NCBI GenBank assembly: GCA_963763495.1 | Contig: CAVXOY010000020.1 | Coordinates: 1 to 64,000, forward strand | Direction: 5' to 3' | Origin: DAOUEO01 sp963763495 | GTDB lineage: Bacteria; Chloroflexota; Dehalococcoidia; DSTF01; JALHUB01 | DNA length: 64,000 nucleotides | Shown: in pieces, positions 28,465 through 38,980 of the stretch | How the letters are laid out: the number at the start of each line of letters is the position of its first letter | Position numbering within the stretch: the stretch's first letter is position 1 | Program-made: the position numbers and the translations under genes | Notes under the pieces: model-generated | What the model saw: only the letters and a program-made list of their open reading frames with translations | The model's database searches: none | What the model was told of the DNA's origin: nothing

Positions 28465-30062
28465 CTATGCCGCCACGTCGGCGGCGATTCGAGGACAGGT
28501 GGTGTTGCCGCCTGCGGACTTCGCCTCGTATAGTGCCGCGTCGGCTCTCGCGATCAGATCTGCCACCTTCTCGCCGCTACTGGTGTCGAACTGTTGCCAC
28601 ACCTAGGCTTGTCCGCATCTTTATGCTTCTGCGGCTGGACACATAGAACTTCTGCTTTTCTACCTTGCTTCGGAAGCGTTCCCCGAATCTCCGCGCCGCC
28701 CGCAAGTCTGTCTCCGGCAGAATGAACAGGAACTCATCGCCGCCGTAACGGCCGACCACGTCACCGCGCCGGCAGCTTCGCCGGGCCAGCCTTGCTAGCT
28801 GCACCAGCGCGTCATCTCCTGCGTTGTGCCCGTATCGGTCGTTCACCCCTTTGAACATATCCATGTCCATCAGCGCTACGCTTAGGTGAGTGTCATGGCG
28901 TACCGCTCGCGCGCACTCTCCTTCGACTACTTCCTCGACATATCGGCGGTTCGGTATCCCCGTCAGCGCATCCGTCCTCGCCAAGCGGTGCTGCACCTCC
29001 ATGCTTTCCTGCAGCTTCTCCGAGTACTCCCGTAGCTGCTTCTCCGACTCCGCCAGCGCCTTGTACATCTGCCGAGCCTTGAGCGCTACCGCCACCTGCG
29101 CCGCTATCCCTTCTAGGAACTCCACCTCCTCCGGCGGGAAGGTGCGGACCCGGAAGCTGGCCAGACCCATGGTGCCCAAGGCCTCGTCGCCGAAGGTAAT
29201 CGGGATCTCAGCCCCCGACCTCAACATCGCCCAGCGGAAGAACTTGCGGGCGACCTCGGGAATCAGCTCTTGGTTCTGGAGGTCGGGTGATAGCGGTCGG
29301 CTGCCGGGTGCGGATAGCTTCCAGAGCCGGCATGTAGGGGATCGAAGCCATCAGGTCCTGCCACTCGTGGCCCAGCGAAGTATCCTGCCAGCGGAAACGG
29401 TTCATCGCCCGGACGGTGAACTTCTCCGAGGCCTCGTCCCAGAGGTCGAGGGTTACCGCTTCATAATCGATGCAACTGGAGATGGCGGTGGCCAGGTCTT
29501 CGAGAACGGATTCGGTGTCCTCAGACTGGGTAAGCACCGCCGCGGCATTGGCCAGAGTCTTCAGTTGCTCCCGCTCGCGGCAACCGCGAGCGGCATTTAG
29601 CATACGCTCCATGAAGAAGGTCAGAGGGGGAAGCGCCAGATCTAGGAACCTCAGCACCTGAGCGTCGATGCCATTCTCCCAGGGTCCCCGCATGATCAGC
29701 ATCTCTGCGGGGCTTTCGAGGGTGGGGATCCTAAGCGCGATATACTGCCGCCCCTCGGCCTGGGGGTCGCTCGTCAAGTCCTCCACCCGGCGGTCTCGCA
29801 TGTTGAACGCGACCGGCCCCTCGTGTGTCTGGGCCTGTTGCTGCACCAGCCAAAGACCCGTTCGTCCCGTGCCGACATCGTCTCCCGACCGGGAATCACC
29901 GCAGGCGGCCCAGTCCCTATCTTCGGCGTAGACAAAATGCACCCGGGTCACATCAAGGAAATCGCGTAGGGTGTCGGCGATGCGGGTGAGGTCATCCTTA
30001 GTCGCGTCGCTCTCCACTGCCATCTTGGCAAGCCGGCGCACGGCGTCAAACGCTTGTTTCAT
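28465..30062 (-). CDS. GAF-GGDEF diguanylate cyclase 1, two frameshifts
   Basis: Makes cyclic di-GMP from two GTP. The N-terminal sensor is a GAF-like region, a second GAF-like domain continues to EEVEFLEGIAAQVAVALKAR, then comes a coiled coil (ALAESEKQLREYSEKLQESM) and a GGDEF domain with RYGGDEFLFILPE. The allosteric site RxxD is present as RRGD five residues before GGDEF, so product inhibition is expected. The frame changes near 29270 and near 28600; the last part reads ADLIARADAALYEAKSAG and stops at 28465. It is a paralogue of the next gene. Confidence 0.88.
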
Positions 30063-30249
30063 CGGTTCTCCCAGTCAAGCTGTGCATCAGGCGCAGCGAC
30101 CGTCTATCGAAATGTCGGCTTCTCGCATGCCGTCCCTCATACCTCAGCAGCAGAAAAGCCCGAAGCCGCCGCTGAGGCAATACCCTCGAAGAGTCCGCAG
30201 TGGCTTGCGTCGTTTTGAGCAAAGCATCTGGGGAAGGATCCATGGGCAT

Positions 30250-31853
30250 CTATGCAGCCTGCCTCGGCGAGCGGTAGGCGATGGTCCTGTTGCGCCCTTG
30301 GGACTTCGCCTCGTACAGCGCCTCGTCTGCTCTTGAGACAAGCGCTGATGGCCTCTGGCCTCCCTCCCTGTCAAGCTCTGCTACCCCTAGGCTCACTTTC
30401 ATTCGTATGCGCTGGCCGGACGACAGGTGGAATACTTGCTTGGCTACGCTGGAGCGGAACCTATCGGCAAACCTCTTCGCCGCGTTCTGGTCGGCCTCAG
30501 GCAGCACAAACAGAAACTCGTCGCCGCCGTAGCGTCCCACGACGTCGCCCTGCCGGCAACTGCGCCGCGCCAGGTCGGCCAACTGCACTAGGGCCTCGTC
30601 CCCCGCCTTATGGCCGTAGGTATCGTTGATCGCCTTGAAAAAATCCACGTCGGCGATTGCTACGCTCAGAGGCGTCTTGTGCCGAGTCGCCCGCGCATGC
30701 TCCCCCTTGACCACCTCGTCCGCGTACCGCCGATTGGGTATTCCCGTCAATGCGTCGGTCCTTGCCAGGCGGTGCTGGATCTCCATGCCCTCCTGGAGCT
30801 GCTGAGAATACTCTCTCAGCTGCTCCTCCGACTCGGCAAGGGCCTTGTACATGCGCACCGCCTTCAAAGCCACCGCTAACTGAGCAGCGAACCCTTCCAG
30901 AACGTCCACCTCCTGCGGCGAGAAGCTTCGCGGACGCTGACTGGCCACTCTCAACGTTCCCAGAAACTCGTCGCGGAAAATGAGCGGGAACTGGCCGCCG
31001 GCGAAGATGTGGGCGTTCCTAAAGAACCTCCGCCCGAACGCCGGCACCCGCTCGTCGTTCTGGAGATCGGATACGAGGATCGGCTTGCGGCTGCGCATGG
31101 TCAGCTCCATCACCGCGGGAGAGTACAGTCGGGCCCATGCCCTGTGCTCGCCAGAGATGTCCCAGCGAGGTGTTGACCTGCGGGGTCTTGGTTGATGGCG
31201 GTCATGATGAAGGCCTGCGCTCGCTCGTCGTACACGTCAATGGACGCCAGCTCATAGCCGCTGGAGTGGGAGATGGCGGTGGCGAGGTCCTCGAGGGCAA
31301 CCTCCACGCGCTCGGCCTGGGTCAGCAGCTCAGCGGCGCTGGCCAGGGCGGTCATCTGCTCCCTCTGACGAGCCGCGCGCGAGGTGCTCAGTTCCTGCTC
31401 CATGATGAGAGCCAGAGCAGGGGTGGCAGTCTCCACGAAGGCGAAAACGCCGTCGTCTATCCGACACTCCCAGGGGCCTCTTATGATCAGCATCTCATCA
31501 GAGGTGCCGCCGCTGGGCACAGGGAAAGCCACGTAGGCTCGACCATCGGCATCGAGGGCGCCTGTGATCTCCTCGACCCGCTCGTGACATATGTTGAACG
31601 CCACCGGCCCGCCGCTTATCTCGATCTGGTGCTGCACCAGCCAGAGCCCGATCTGGGTTGTGGCAAGACTGTCGCGGGAAGAGGAATCCCCGCAGGTCAG
31701 GAAATCCCTGTCCTGGACATAGACGAGGAATACCCGGTCGACGGCAAGGGAATCGCGAACCACATCCACAACTTGGGCAAGCCTCTTCTCCCTTGAAGGG
31801 CTGTCGAAGACAGCATTTGCCAAGTCGCGCAGGCTCTGAACTCTGTCGGGCAT
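30250..31853 (-). CDS. GAF-GGDEF diguanylate cyclase 2, one frameshift
   Basis: Same architecture as the neighbouring cyclase: sensor region, GAF, coiled coil (ALAESEEQLREYSQQLQEGM), and GGDEF with GRYGGDEFLFVLPE. RQGD five residues ahead is an intact inhibitory site. The protein ends with SRADEALYEAKSQGRNRTIA. One shift near 31110-31180 separates the two halves. The two genes lie 187 bases apart on the same strand and align along their whole length, so they are a tandem duplication; their sensor regions are the most diverged parts. Confidence 0.9.
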
Positions 31854-31975
31854 GCTCTACCGTCTGCCTCTTACTAGGCTTTCCTGTTGTAAGGTTCGGC
31901 AGCAGGGGGTCGTTCTTGATATCTATTGACGTGGTTCGTGGGCAATCTTGGGGTACCGCGGCCTTGCTTGAGTGG

Positions 31976-31998
31976 CCTGAGTCGGTGCCCGTACAATG
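31976..31998 (+). promoter_or_regulatory. Possible promoter of the M16 peptidase gene
   Basis: TACAAT at 31993-31998 with a TTGAGT -35-like element about 18 bases upstream. It is divergent from the second GGDEF gene. Weak evidence. Confidence 0.4.
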
Positions 31999-32050
31999 AC
32001 TGGGGGAGTAGCCCCTAGACCGTTCTTGAGAGGGAGATTCCCGATAACAC

Positions 32051-33325
32051 ATGGAAGAGCAAGCGTTCCATAGAACTGAATTGGCCAGCGGCCTCCGCGT
32101 TTTGACTGCTCCCATGCCCCATACCCGCTCGGTGAGTGTGAGCATCTACGTCGGCGCCGGCTCCCGCTACGAGAGGCCCTTTGAGGCAGGTCTTTCTCAC
32201 TTCGTGGAGCACCTCTGTTTCAAGGGGACGGAGAGAAGGCCCAGTCCTCGGCTGATATCCGAGGTCATCGACAACGTTGGTGGCATCCTGAATGCCGGCA
32301 CCGATCGCGAGCTCACCGTCTACTACGGCAAGGTCGCGCGGCCTCACCTCGAGTTGGTGGTGGACATACTGGCGGACATGCTCCGCTACTCTCTCTTGGC
32401 GCCGGAGGAGGTAGAGAAGGAACGGCGGGTCATCCTTGAGGAACTGGCCATGGTCGCCGACTCACCGTCCCAACTCGTCGATGTCCTTATCGACGAGGTT
32501 CTCTGGCCTGATCAGCCTTTGGGTTGGGACGTGGCGGGCAACCGGGAGACGGTGTCGGCCGTGACCCGCGACATGGTCCTAGACTATCTTCACCGCCAGT
32601 ACGTGCCCAACAACATGGTGGTGAGCGTGGCCGGCAACGTCGGCGAGGAGGAGGTGCTGGATCTCATCGGCAGGGCGATGGGCGATTGGCCGTCGGGGAA
32701 ACCATCGGACTGGTTCCCGGCGCGCCGGCCTCAGACGCAAACGGGGATAGCGGTGACTCAGAAGAAGACGGAGCAGGCGCATCTGTCCCTGGCTGTTCAC
32801 GGTCTGCCGATTGAGCACCCCGATCGCTATGTCATCGACCTCCTCAGCGTCATTCTGGGCGAGAGCATGAGCAGCCGGCTCTTCTTGGAGCTTCGGGAGA
32901 GAATGGGGCTCTGTTACGACATCCACAGCTACGTCAACCACTTCCTCGATGCCGGCTCTTTGAGCATCTATGCCGGGGTTGACCCCCAAAACGCCCTCAA
33001 GGCGCTGAAGGCGCTGGTGACGGAGTTGGATCACCTTCGTGAGGGTGTTCCCGAAGAGGAGTTGCGCAAGGCCAAGGAGCTATCGAAAGGGAGAATGCTC
33101 CTGCGGATGGAGGACACCCGGGCCGTCTCCGGCTGGATCGGGGCCCAGGAGCTTCTCCTGGGCAAGGTGCGGACGGTCGATGAGGTGGTGGAGGAGGTTG
33201 AGGCGGTTGCCGTCGAGGACATGAGGCGGGTGGCCAACGAACTGCTGGTCAGCGGCAGCCTCAACCTGGCGGTTGTTGGGCCCTTCCGAAGCGAGAGACG
33301 GTTTCTCCCCTTGCTCAAGCTCTAG
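32051..33325 (+). CDS. M16-family zinc metallopeptidase
   Basis: A 424-residue processing-peptidase-like protein. The inverted zinc motif HFVEH is present (His50, Glu53, His54), as are VGAGSRYE before it and FKGTERRP after it. The second domain has the M16 C-terminal pattern (LGESMSSRLFLELRERMGLCYDI). The catalytic motif is intact, so it is probably an active single-chain peptidase of the YmxG/MPP-beta type. GAGAGGGAG lies upstream of ATG 32051. It is convergent with groEL. Confidence 0.93.
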   Translation: MEEQAFHRTELASGLRVLTAPMPHTRSVSVSIYVGAGSRYERPFEAGLSHFVEHLCFKGTERRPSPRLISEVIDNVGGILNAGTDRELTVYYGKVARPHLELVVDILADMLRYSLLAPEEVEKERRVILEELAMVADSPSQLVDVLIDEVLWPDQPLGWDVAGNRETVSAVTRDMVLDYLHRQYVPNNMVVSVAGNVGEEEVLDLIGRAMGDWPSGKPSDWFPARRPQTQTGIAVTQKKTEQAHLSLAVHGLPIEHPDRYVIDLLSVILGESMSSRLFLELRERMGLCYDIHSYVNHFLDAGSLSIYAGVDPQNALKALKALVTELDHLREGVPEEELRKAKELSKGRMLLRMEDTRAVSGWIGAQELLLGKVRTVDEVVEEVEAVAVEDMRRVANELLVSGSLNLAVVGPFRSERRFLPLLKL

Positions 33326-33415
33326 GCCGGCTATTCCGCTAGATCGAGGCTGGTGCGCCGCTGTCTTAAGACTAGCCGCCTAACTCCTCACCATCTTCCT
33401 GGAGTCTAAACAGAA

Positions 33416-33444
33416 AGGGCCGCCCGGTGCATCCAGGCGGCCCT
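33416..33444 (-). terminator. groEL terminator
   Basis: Stem AGGGCCGCC/GGCGGCCCT (33416-33424 and 33436-33444). On the minus strand it is followed by TTCTGTTT. Confidence 0.8.
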
Positions 33445-33465
33445 CATTGTCCGTTGTGATCTCTT

Positions 33466-35085
33466 CTAGTACTCGGGTGGTGCCGGCATCGGCGCTGCGG
33501 TCGGTGCCTCGGGTATGTCCGAGACAAGGGATTCGGTGGTGAGCACCATCGCCGCGATGGACGCTGCGTTCTCCAACGCCGAGCGTACCACCTTCACGGG
33601 GTCGACGATCCCCTGCTTGAACATGTTGACGTACTCGCCGCTCACGGCGTCGTATCCGATGTCGGCGTCCTTGGCCTTGCGCACAGCGTCGACGACCACC
33701 GAGCCCTCACGGCCGGCGTTCTCGGCGATAAGGGTCATCGGCGCCTCTACCGCCTTTACCAGTATGCCGACGCCGGTGCGCTCGTCGCCCTCCAGCTTCT
33801 CCTGCAGCTTCTCCAGCGCCTTCTGAGTGCGCAGCAGGGCTGCCCCGCCGCCGACCACGATCCCCTCTTCCACGGCCGCGCGGGTGGCGGAGAGGGCGTC
33901 CTCAACGCGCAGTTTCTTCTCCTTGAGCTCGACCTCGGTTGCCGCTCCTACTTTGAGGACGGCGACGCCGCCGGCGAGCTTGGCCAGCCTCTCCTGGAGC
34001 TTCTCACGGTCGAACTCAGAGGCGGTCTCGTCGATCTGGGCCTTGATCTGCTTTATTCGCGCCTGGATCGCCTCGTCGCTGCCGTGCCCCTCGATGATCG
34101 TCGTGTCCTCTTTGCTGGACACGACGCGGCGGGCGCGGCCGAGGTCGGCGACCTGGGCGCTGTCCAGCTTGCGGCCCATGTCTTCGGTTATGAAGGCGCC
34201 GCCGGTAAGGATCGCGATGTCTTCCAGTATCGCCTTGCGCCGCTCGCCGAAGGCGGGGGCTTTGACTACGAGGGCGTTGATGGTGCCGCGCAGCTTGTTG
34301 ACGACCAGCGTGGCCAGCGCCTCGCCGTCGCAGTCCTCACAGATGATGACGAGGTTCTTTGTCACCTGGAGCGTCTTCTCTAGGACGGGCAGGATCTCGG
34401 CGATGGCGGAGATCTTCTTGTCCGTGATCAGGATGTAGGGGTCGTCCAGCGCCGCTTCCATGCGCTCCGTGTTGGTGACGAAGTAGGGGGAGACGTAGCC
34501 GCGGTCGAGCTGCATGCCGTCCACGAACTCGGTCTCCATCCGCAGCCCCTTCGACTCCTCGACAGTGATAACGCCGTCTTTCCCGACCTTCTCCATGACG
34601 TCGGCGATGAGGTCGCCGATCTCGGTGTCGATGGCGGCGATGGAGGCGACCTGGCCGATCTGCTCCTTGCCGGAGACCGGCCGCGCCATCTGTCGCAGCG
34701 TCTTAATTGCCGTTTCCACACCCTTCTCCAGGCCCCGCTTCAGGGCCATCGGGTTGGCGCCGGCGGCCACGTTCTTCAGTCCCTCGTGCACGATCGCTTG
34801 GGCGAGGACGGTGGCGGTTGTCGTGCCGTCGCCGGCGACGTCGTTGGTCTTAGTCGCGACCTCTTTCGCCAGTTGAGCGCCCATGTTGGCGAACGGCTCT
34901 TTGAGCTCGATCTCCTTGGCGATAGTTACGCCGTCGTTGGCGATCACCGGCGGCCCGAATCTCTTAGCGATTACCACCGTGCGGCCGCGGGGGCCGAGAG
35001 TAACCTTTAGGGCGTCAGCCAGGGCGTCGACGCCCTCCTTCAAGAGGCGCCGGGCGTCCTCATCGAAAACCAGTTGTTTGGCCAC
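33466..35085 (-). CDS. groL: Chaperonin GroEL
   Basis: A 539-residue 60-kDa chaperonin with KVTLGPRGRTVVI, GDGTTTATVLAQAI, the ATP-site Asp region and the VVGGGAALL block. The usual Gly-Gly-Met C-terminal repeats are replaced by a Pro/Ala-rich end (PTAAPMPAPPEY). It forms an operon with groES, 100 bases upstream, and is under CIRCE control. Confidence 0.98.
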   Translation of the reverse strand: MAKQLVFDEDARRLLKEGVDALADALKVTLGPRGRTVVIAKRFGPPVIANDGVTIAKEIELKEPFANMGAQLAKEVATKTNDVAGDGTTTATVLAQAIVHEGLKNVAAGANPMALKRGLEKGVETAIKTLRQMARPVSGKEQIGQVASIAAIDTEIGDLIADVMEKVGKDGVITVEESKGLRMETEFVDGMQLDRGYVSPYFVTNTERMEAALDDPYILITDKKISAIAEILPVLEKTLQVTKNLVIICEDCDGEALATLVVNKLRGTINALVVKAPAFGERRKAILEDIAILTGGAFITEDMGRKLDSAQVADLGRARRVVSSKEDTTIIEGHGSDEAIQARIKQIKAQIDETASEFDREKLQERLAKLAGGVAVLKVGAATEVELKEKKLRVEDALSATRAAVEEGIVVGGGAALLRTQKALEKLQEKLEGDERTGVGILVKAVEAPMTLIAENAGREGSVVVDAVRKAKDADIGYDAVSGEYVNMFKQGIVDPVKVVRSALENAASIAAMVLTTESLVSDIPEAPTAAPMPAPPEY

Positions 35086-35185
35086 AGATACCTTCCTTTC
35101 CTAACTTCGCTCCATTCGCCCACTAGCAAGAGTTCTTTGTTCCCGACAAGCCTTTCTGCCTCTGATGAGCGAAGGGTGAGTCAGG

Positions 35186-35554
35186 CTACTTTTTCTGCTG
35201 CTTCTTGATAGTACCCTTCGGCGCTATGGACCGAATACCCCCCTTGTCCGCTACATCCACAATCTGAACTTTGCAGAGGATGTCCTTCTCGGAGAGGACG
35301 ATGTACTCGGTCTGATCGATCTTGATCTCCTGGCCGCTGTACTTGGCGTAGAGAATGCGGTCGCCGACTTTGACGTCCATGGCGATGCGCTTTCCCTCAT
35401 CGTCCAACCGCCCGGGGCCCGCCGCCACGATCTCGCCCTGCTGAGGCTTCTCCTTGGCCGTGTCGGGGATGACGATGCCGCTTGCCAGCACTTCTTCCTG
35501 GACAACCGGCTTGATCACAAGCTTGTCCGCCAGGGGAATGAGTTTGGTAGCCAA
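35186..35554 (-). CDS. groS: Co-chaperonin GroES
   Basis: A 122-residue protein, slightly longer than the usual 95-100 because of a Lys/Gln-rich C-terminal extension (APKGTIKKQQKK). The family core includes PLADKLVIKPV, the mobile loop (VLASGIVIPDTAKEKPQQG) and VGDRILYAKYSGQEIK. It is the first gene of the CIRCE-regulated operon. Confidence 0.96.
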   Translation of the reverse strand: MATKLIPLADKLVIKPVVQEEVLASGIVIPDTAKEKPQQGEIVAAGPGRLDDEGKRIAMDVKVGDRILYAKYSGQEIKIDQTEYIVLSEKDILCKVQIVDVADKGGIRSIAPKGTIKKQQKK

Positions 35555-35628
35555 TCTTAGACCCTCCTTCTCTTACGATTGGAAATTCCTGAGTCCTTCC
35601 GCCCGGCTGCTCTCGGCCGGGCAGCAGG

Positions 35629-35655
35629 TTAGCACTCTCATGACGAGAGTGCTAA
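35629..35655 (-). promoter_or_regulatory. CIRCE operator (HrcA binding site)
   Basis: A perfect TTAGCACTC-N9-GAGTGCTAA inverted repeat, 75 bases before groES. HrcA repression is expected; hrcA is not in the window. Confidence 0.97.
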
Positions 35656-35664
35656 TCAACCATA

Positions 35665-35693
35665 ATATTAGCGCAGTCGCCGCCCACGCGCAA
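35665..35693 (-). promoter_or_regulatory. groES-groEL promoter
   Basis: On the minus strand TTGCGC, a 17-base spacer and TAATAT, just upstream of CIRCE so that the operator lies at the transcription start. Confidence 0.8.
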
Positions 35694-35709
35694 GAAGCTG
35701 AAGGTCACG

Positions 35710-36039
35710 ATGATGAAAGAAGATCGTCGCTTGACGGCGTACACGTTTCCGTGTAAGATTCCTTCATGGCTAAGAGAAAGAGTCAAGTACGACTGGGACG
35801 CCTCCCGGGTCCAGGCGCTGCGCCGCCACCTCGGTCTCACCCAGCAGGAGATGGCCGATGAGCTGGGGACGCGCCAGCAGACGATCAGCGAGTGGGAGAC
35901 CGAGCAGTACCGCCCCCGCGGCGCCTCGGCGCGTCTCCTCACCCTCGTGGCGGAGCGGGCCGGCTTCTCCTACGAGGCCGGCGGCGGCGAAGAATCACCT
36001 GAGCGCGATCAGAAGCCGCCGGGCGAGGAAGGAGACTAG
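35710..36039 (+). CDS. XRE-family helix-turn-helix protein
   Basis: A 109-residue protein. The helix-turn-helix reads ALRRHLGLTQQEMADELGTR followed by QQTISEWETEQYRP, a typical XRE/Cro fold. The N-terminal 25 residues are less typical and the C-terminal tail is acidic and probably disordered. It is divergent from groES and directly ahead of the DUF2851 gene (7 bases), so it may be cotranscribed with it. Confidence 0.8.
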   Translation: MMKEDRRLTAYTFPCKIPSWLRERVKYDWDASRVQALRRHLGLTQQEMADELGTRQQTISEWETEQYRPRGASARLLTLVAERAGFSYEAGGGEESPERDQKPPGEEGD

Positions 36040-36046
36040 CCCCGCC

Positions 36047-37463
36047 ATGGTGCGATTACTGGCGGCGGCGAGCACGAGGGCAGCCTCGCCGAGGGAGGCA
36101 CAGACTCAACTTCCAGCCGTGGTTGTGCCTTTTCCGGCGGCGCCGGCGCTGCGCGAGGAGGAGTTGGTGCGGCTCTGGGAGGGACAGCGTTTCCCGAGCG
36201 GCGCCCTGAAGACCCGCCGCGGCGAGACCCTCCAGATCGTCTACCGCGGCCGCCATAGCCCCGGCGCCGGCCCCGACTTCAGCGACGCTATCATCGCCGA
36301 TGAAGCGGGCAATCTTCTGAAGGGCGATGTGGAGCTGCACGTCCGGGCCAGCGACTTCCGCGGCCACGGCCATCACCACGACAGCCGCTACGACAACCTG
36401 GCGCTGCACGTCGTCTTCGACGATGACGAGGAGGAGGACACGGAGCTCTCGCAGCGGCCGCCGCGTCGCCGTCGTGGCCCTCGCTCCCTGGGTGGCCCGC
36501 CGCGCCGAGCAGCTCCGCCTCTGGCTGGCCCAGCCCGCCCTCTGGGAGGAGCCCTGCCGGGGTGCCGTGGCCCGCCTGGGCGAGATAGAAGTGCGAGAGA
36601 CGGTCGTCCGTTTGGGGCGGCTGCGCTTTCACCAGAAGCAGAGCCGGTTCGCCGTTGCTTTGAATCGGGGGGCGGCCAGCCAGGTCTTCTACGAGGCCCT
36701 GCTGCGGGCTCTCGGCTACAACCGGAACGGGGAGAGATTCGCAGCCCTCGCCCGCCTGATCCCCTATGAGAGGTTGCAGACGGCCCTTGCCGCCGGCGGG
36801 CTGGTGGGGGGCGAGGCGCTGCTCCTGGGAACGGCTGGGCTGCTGCCGGGTCAGCGGGGTCTGGGCGGGCCGCGTTCCCCCTACGTACGAGAACTAGAGA
36901 AGCATTGGATCGAGGCGCGAGGAGAACAGTCTCTCTCCCTCGATCTGGGCGACGGCGGCAGCGTCCGGCCTGCCAACCACCCGGCGCGTCGCCTGGCGGG
37001 GGCTGTCCGCCTCCTCTATCGCTGGAAACCGGGTCTGGTGGGGAGCCTGCAAGAGCTGATGACAGTCAGCGAAAAGGTCCCCCTGCGTTCTCTCATTGCC
37101 GGCTGGGAGGTACCCGCCGACGGGTTCTGGCTGACCCACTACGACGTGGCCGCCGCCAGCGCTGCCCCGCTGGGAGCCCTCGTCGGCCGCGGGCGCGCCC
37201 TGGAGCTCCTGATCAACGTCGTCCTGCCCTTCGCCGCCGCCTGGGGCCAGGCGCGCGGCCTGGATGCCCTTTCCCAGCAAGCCCTGATGCTCTTTCAGCG
37301 TCTCCCTCGCTCCGGTTCTTACGGCGCTACTCGCTTGCTGGAATCGTCCCTCTTCAGCAGAGGCGGTCAATGGGGCGCTTGCTGCCAGCAAGGCCTGCTC
37401 TACCTCTACCACCAGTACTGCACTCAGGGAGGGTGCGGCGTCTGCCCGCTCTCCCGAGGATAG
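36047..37463 (+). CDS. DUF2851-family protein, one frameshift
   Basis: Function unknown. Family features: an N-terminal LVRLWEGQRFP, then GRHSPGAGPDFSDAII, GDVELHVRASDFRGHGHHHD and YDNLALHVVFD, and a C-terminal Cys cluster (CTQGGCGVCPLS). A one-base shift near 36440 splits it; joined, it has about 470 residues. GAAGGAGAC lies upstream of ATG 36047. The nuclease-like acidic/His motifs in the N-terminal half are suggestive but unproven. Confidence 0.85.
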
Positions 37464-37559
37464 CGAAACTAGGATCCGTGAGGTTGGGCGCTGCCGGCTG
37501 CTTGTCGAGGAAGAGAAGGATAGCGTTTTGAAGAGATCGTTTGGCGGAGGAATGCGCTG

Positions 37560-37951
37560 ATGCCCTGGTGGGCCTGGCTCCTCATGGCCGTTGCCCTGAG
37601 CCTTGCTCGCTCTGTCTGCTGGGAGCGCTGGTGCTTTGGCGTTCCGCCCGTCGCGACAGCGAGCGTTCCGCGCTGGGCAAGAGGATCATCGCTCTGCCCT
37701 GGCGGGCCAAGCTCACCCTTCTCCGGCGGCTCTTCAAAGACCGGCGCGTGCCCGGCTGGGCGAAAGTCCTGCTGCCGGCGCTGGCCGTCTACCTGGCCCT
37801 GCCGCTCGACCTCATCCCCGACTTCATACCCGTCATCGGCTATCTCGACGACCTGCTGGTCGTGCTGCTCGTAGTGTCGATCTTGCTTCGCGCCGTTCCC
37901 GTCGCGGTAGTGGAGGATAACCTCGACTCTCTGGAGCGTGGGGAAGGATAG
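37560..37951 (+). CDS. DUF1232 (YkvA-like) membrane protein, one frameshift
   Basis: An N-terminal membrane helix (PWWAWLLMAVALSLA) in one frame joins, after a shift near 37618, to ALGKRIIALPWRAKLTLLRR and the DUF1232 core YLALPLDLIPDFIPVIGYLD-DLLVV. About 130 residues. GGAGGA lies upstream of ATG 37560. Function unknown. Confidence 0.8.
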
Positions 37952-37975
37952 CGCGAGCTGGCGGTAGCTCTTGAC

Positions 37976-38980
37976 CTAGACAGGGGCGAATCCGAGGCCG
38001 CTGATCACGTCCTGATCGAGGCCGGCGGTTATCCCCCGCTGGAGGTGGAAGTAGCCGCAGGCAGCGACCATCGCCGCATTGTCGGTGCAGAAGACGAGCG
38101 GCGGCAGGCGCACCGGCACGGGCGCTTCCGCCAGCAGACGCTGCCGCAGGGCGCTGTTGGCGGCGACGCCCCCGGCCAGGATTATCTCCTTCACCCTCTC
38201 CTCGCGGGCGGCGCGAACTGTCTTCGTGACCAGCACGTCCACGACGGCGTCCTGGAAGGCTGCGGCCAGCTCTTCCGGTGGTGCCTTCTGTCCTCCGCTC
38301 TCGCGGGTAAGACGGAGGACGGCCGTCTTCAAGCCGCTGAAGCTGAAGTCGTAACTCCCCGGCAGCCAGGCTCGCGGCAGGCGAAGGGACGGTTTCTTGC
38401 CCGCTGCCGCCTTCTCGACCGCCGGCCCGCCGGGGTAGCCGAGGCCGAGAAGCCGCGCGACCTTGTCGAACGCCTCGCCGGCGGCGTCGTCGCGGGTGTT
38501 CCCCAGTTGACGGTAACGGCCGTGATCCGTCATGACCACCAGGTCCGTGTGACCGCCGGAGACGACGAGGGCGAGCAGGGGGAAGCTAGGGGGTGGAGTG
38601 TCCTCATCCTCCTGTATTAGCCAGTTGGCGTAGATGTGACTCTCCAGATGGCTTACCGGCACGAGCGGCATCCCCCGTGCGAAGACAATCGCCTTCGCCG
38701 CGTTGACGCCGACGAGGAGCGATCCCGACAGGCCGGGGCCGACCGTCACGGCTACCGCCGCCAGGTCGTCCCAAGCGCAGCCCGCCTCGTCGAGGGCCGC
38801 CTCGATCACCGGCAGTATGCTCTCCAGGTGCTTTCGCGAGGCCACCTCGGGGACGACGCCGCCGTAGCGGGCGTGCAGGTCGATCTGGGAGGCGACCACG
38901 TTGGAGAGGAGGAGGCGTCCGTCTTCGACGACGGCGGCGGCGGTCTCATCGCAGGACGTTTCGATTCCTAAGATTCTCAT
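37976..38980 (-). CDS. tsaD: tRNA threonylcarbamoyladenosine synthase subunit TsaD
   Basis: Transfers threonylcarbamoyl to A37 of ANN-decoding tRNAs with TsaB and TsaE. 334 residues with the metal motif HLESH (His111, His115), ILGIETSCDETAAAVV at the start, VSGGHTDLV, and GGVAANSALR near the end. The frame is intact. tsaB and tsaE are not nearby. Confidence 0.97.
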   Translation of the reverse strand: MRILGIETSCDETAAAVVEDGRLLLSNVVASQIDLHARYGGVVPEVASRKHLESILPVIEAALDEAGCAWDDLAAVAVTVGPGLSGSLLVGVNAAKAIVFARGMPLVPVSHLESHIYANWLIQEDEDTPPPSFPLLALVVSGGHTDLVVMTDHGRYRQLGNTRDDAAGEAFDKVARLLGLGYPGGPAVEKAAAGKKPSLRLPRAWLPGSYDFSFSGLKTAVLRLTRESGGQKAPPEELAAAFQDAVVDVLVTKTVRAAREERVKEIILAGGVAANSALRQRLLAEAPVPVRLPPLVFCTDNAAMVAACGYFHLQRGITAGLDQDVISGLGFAPV

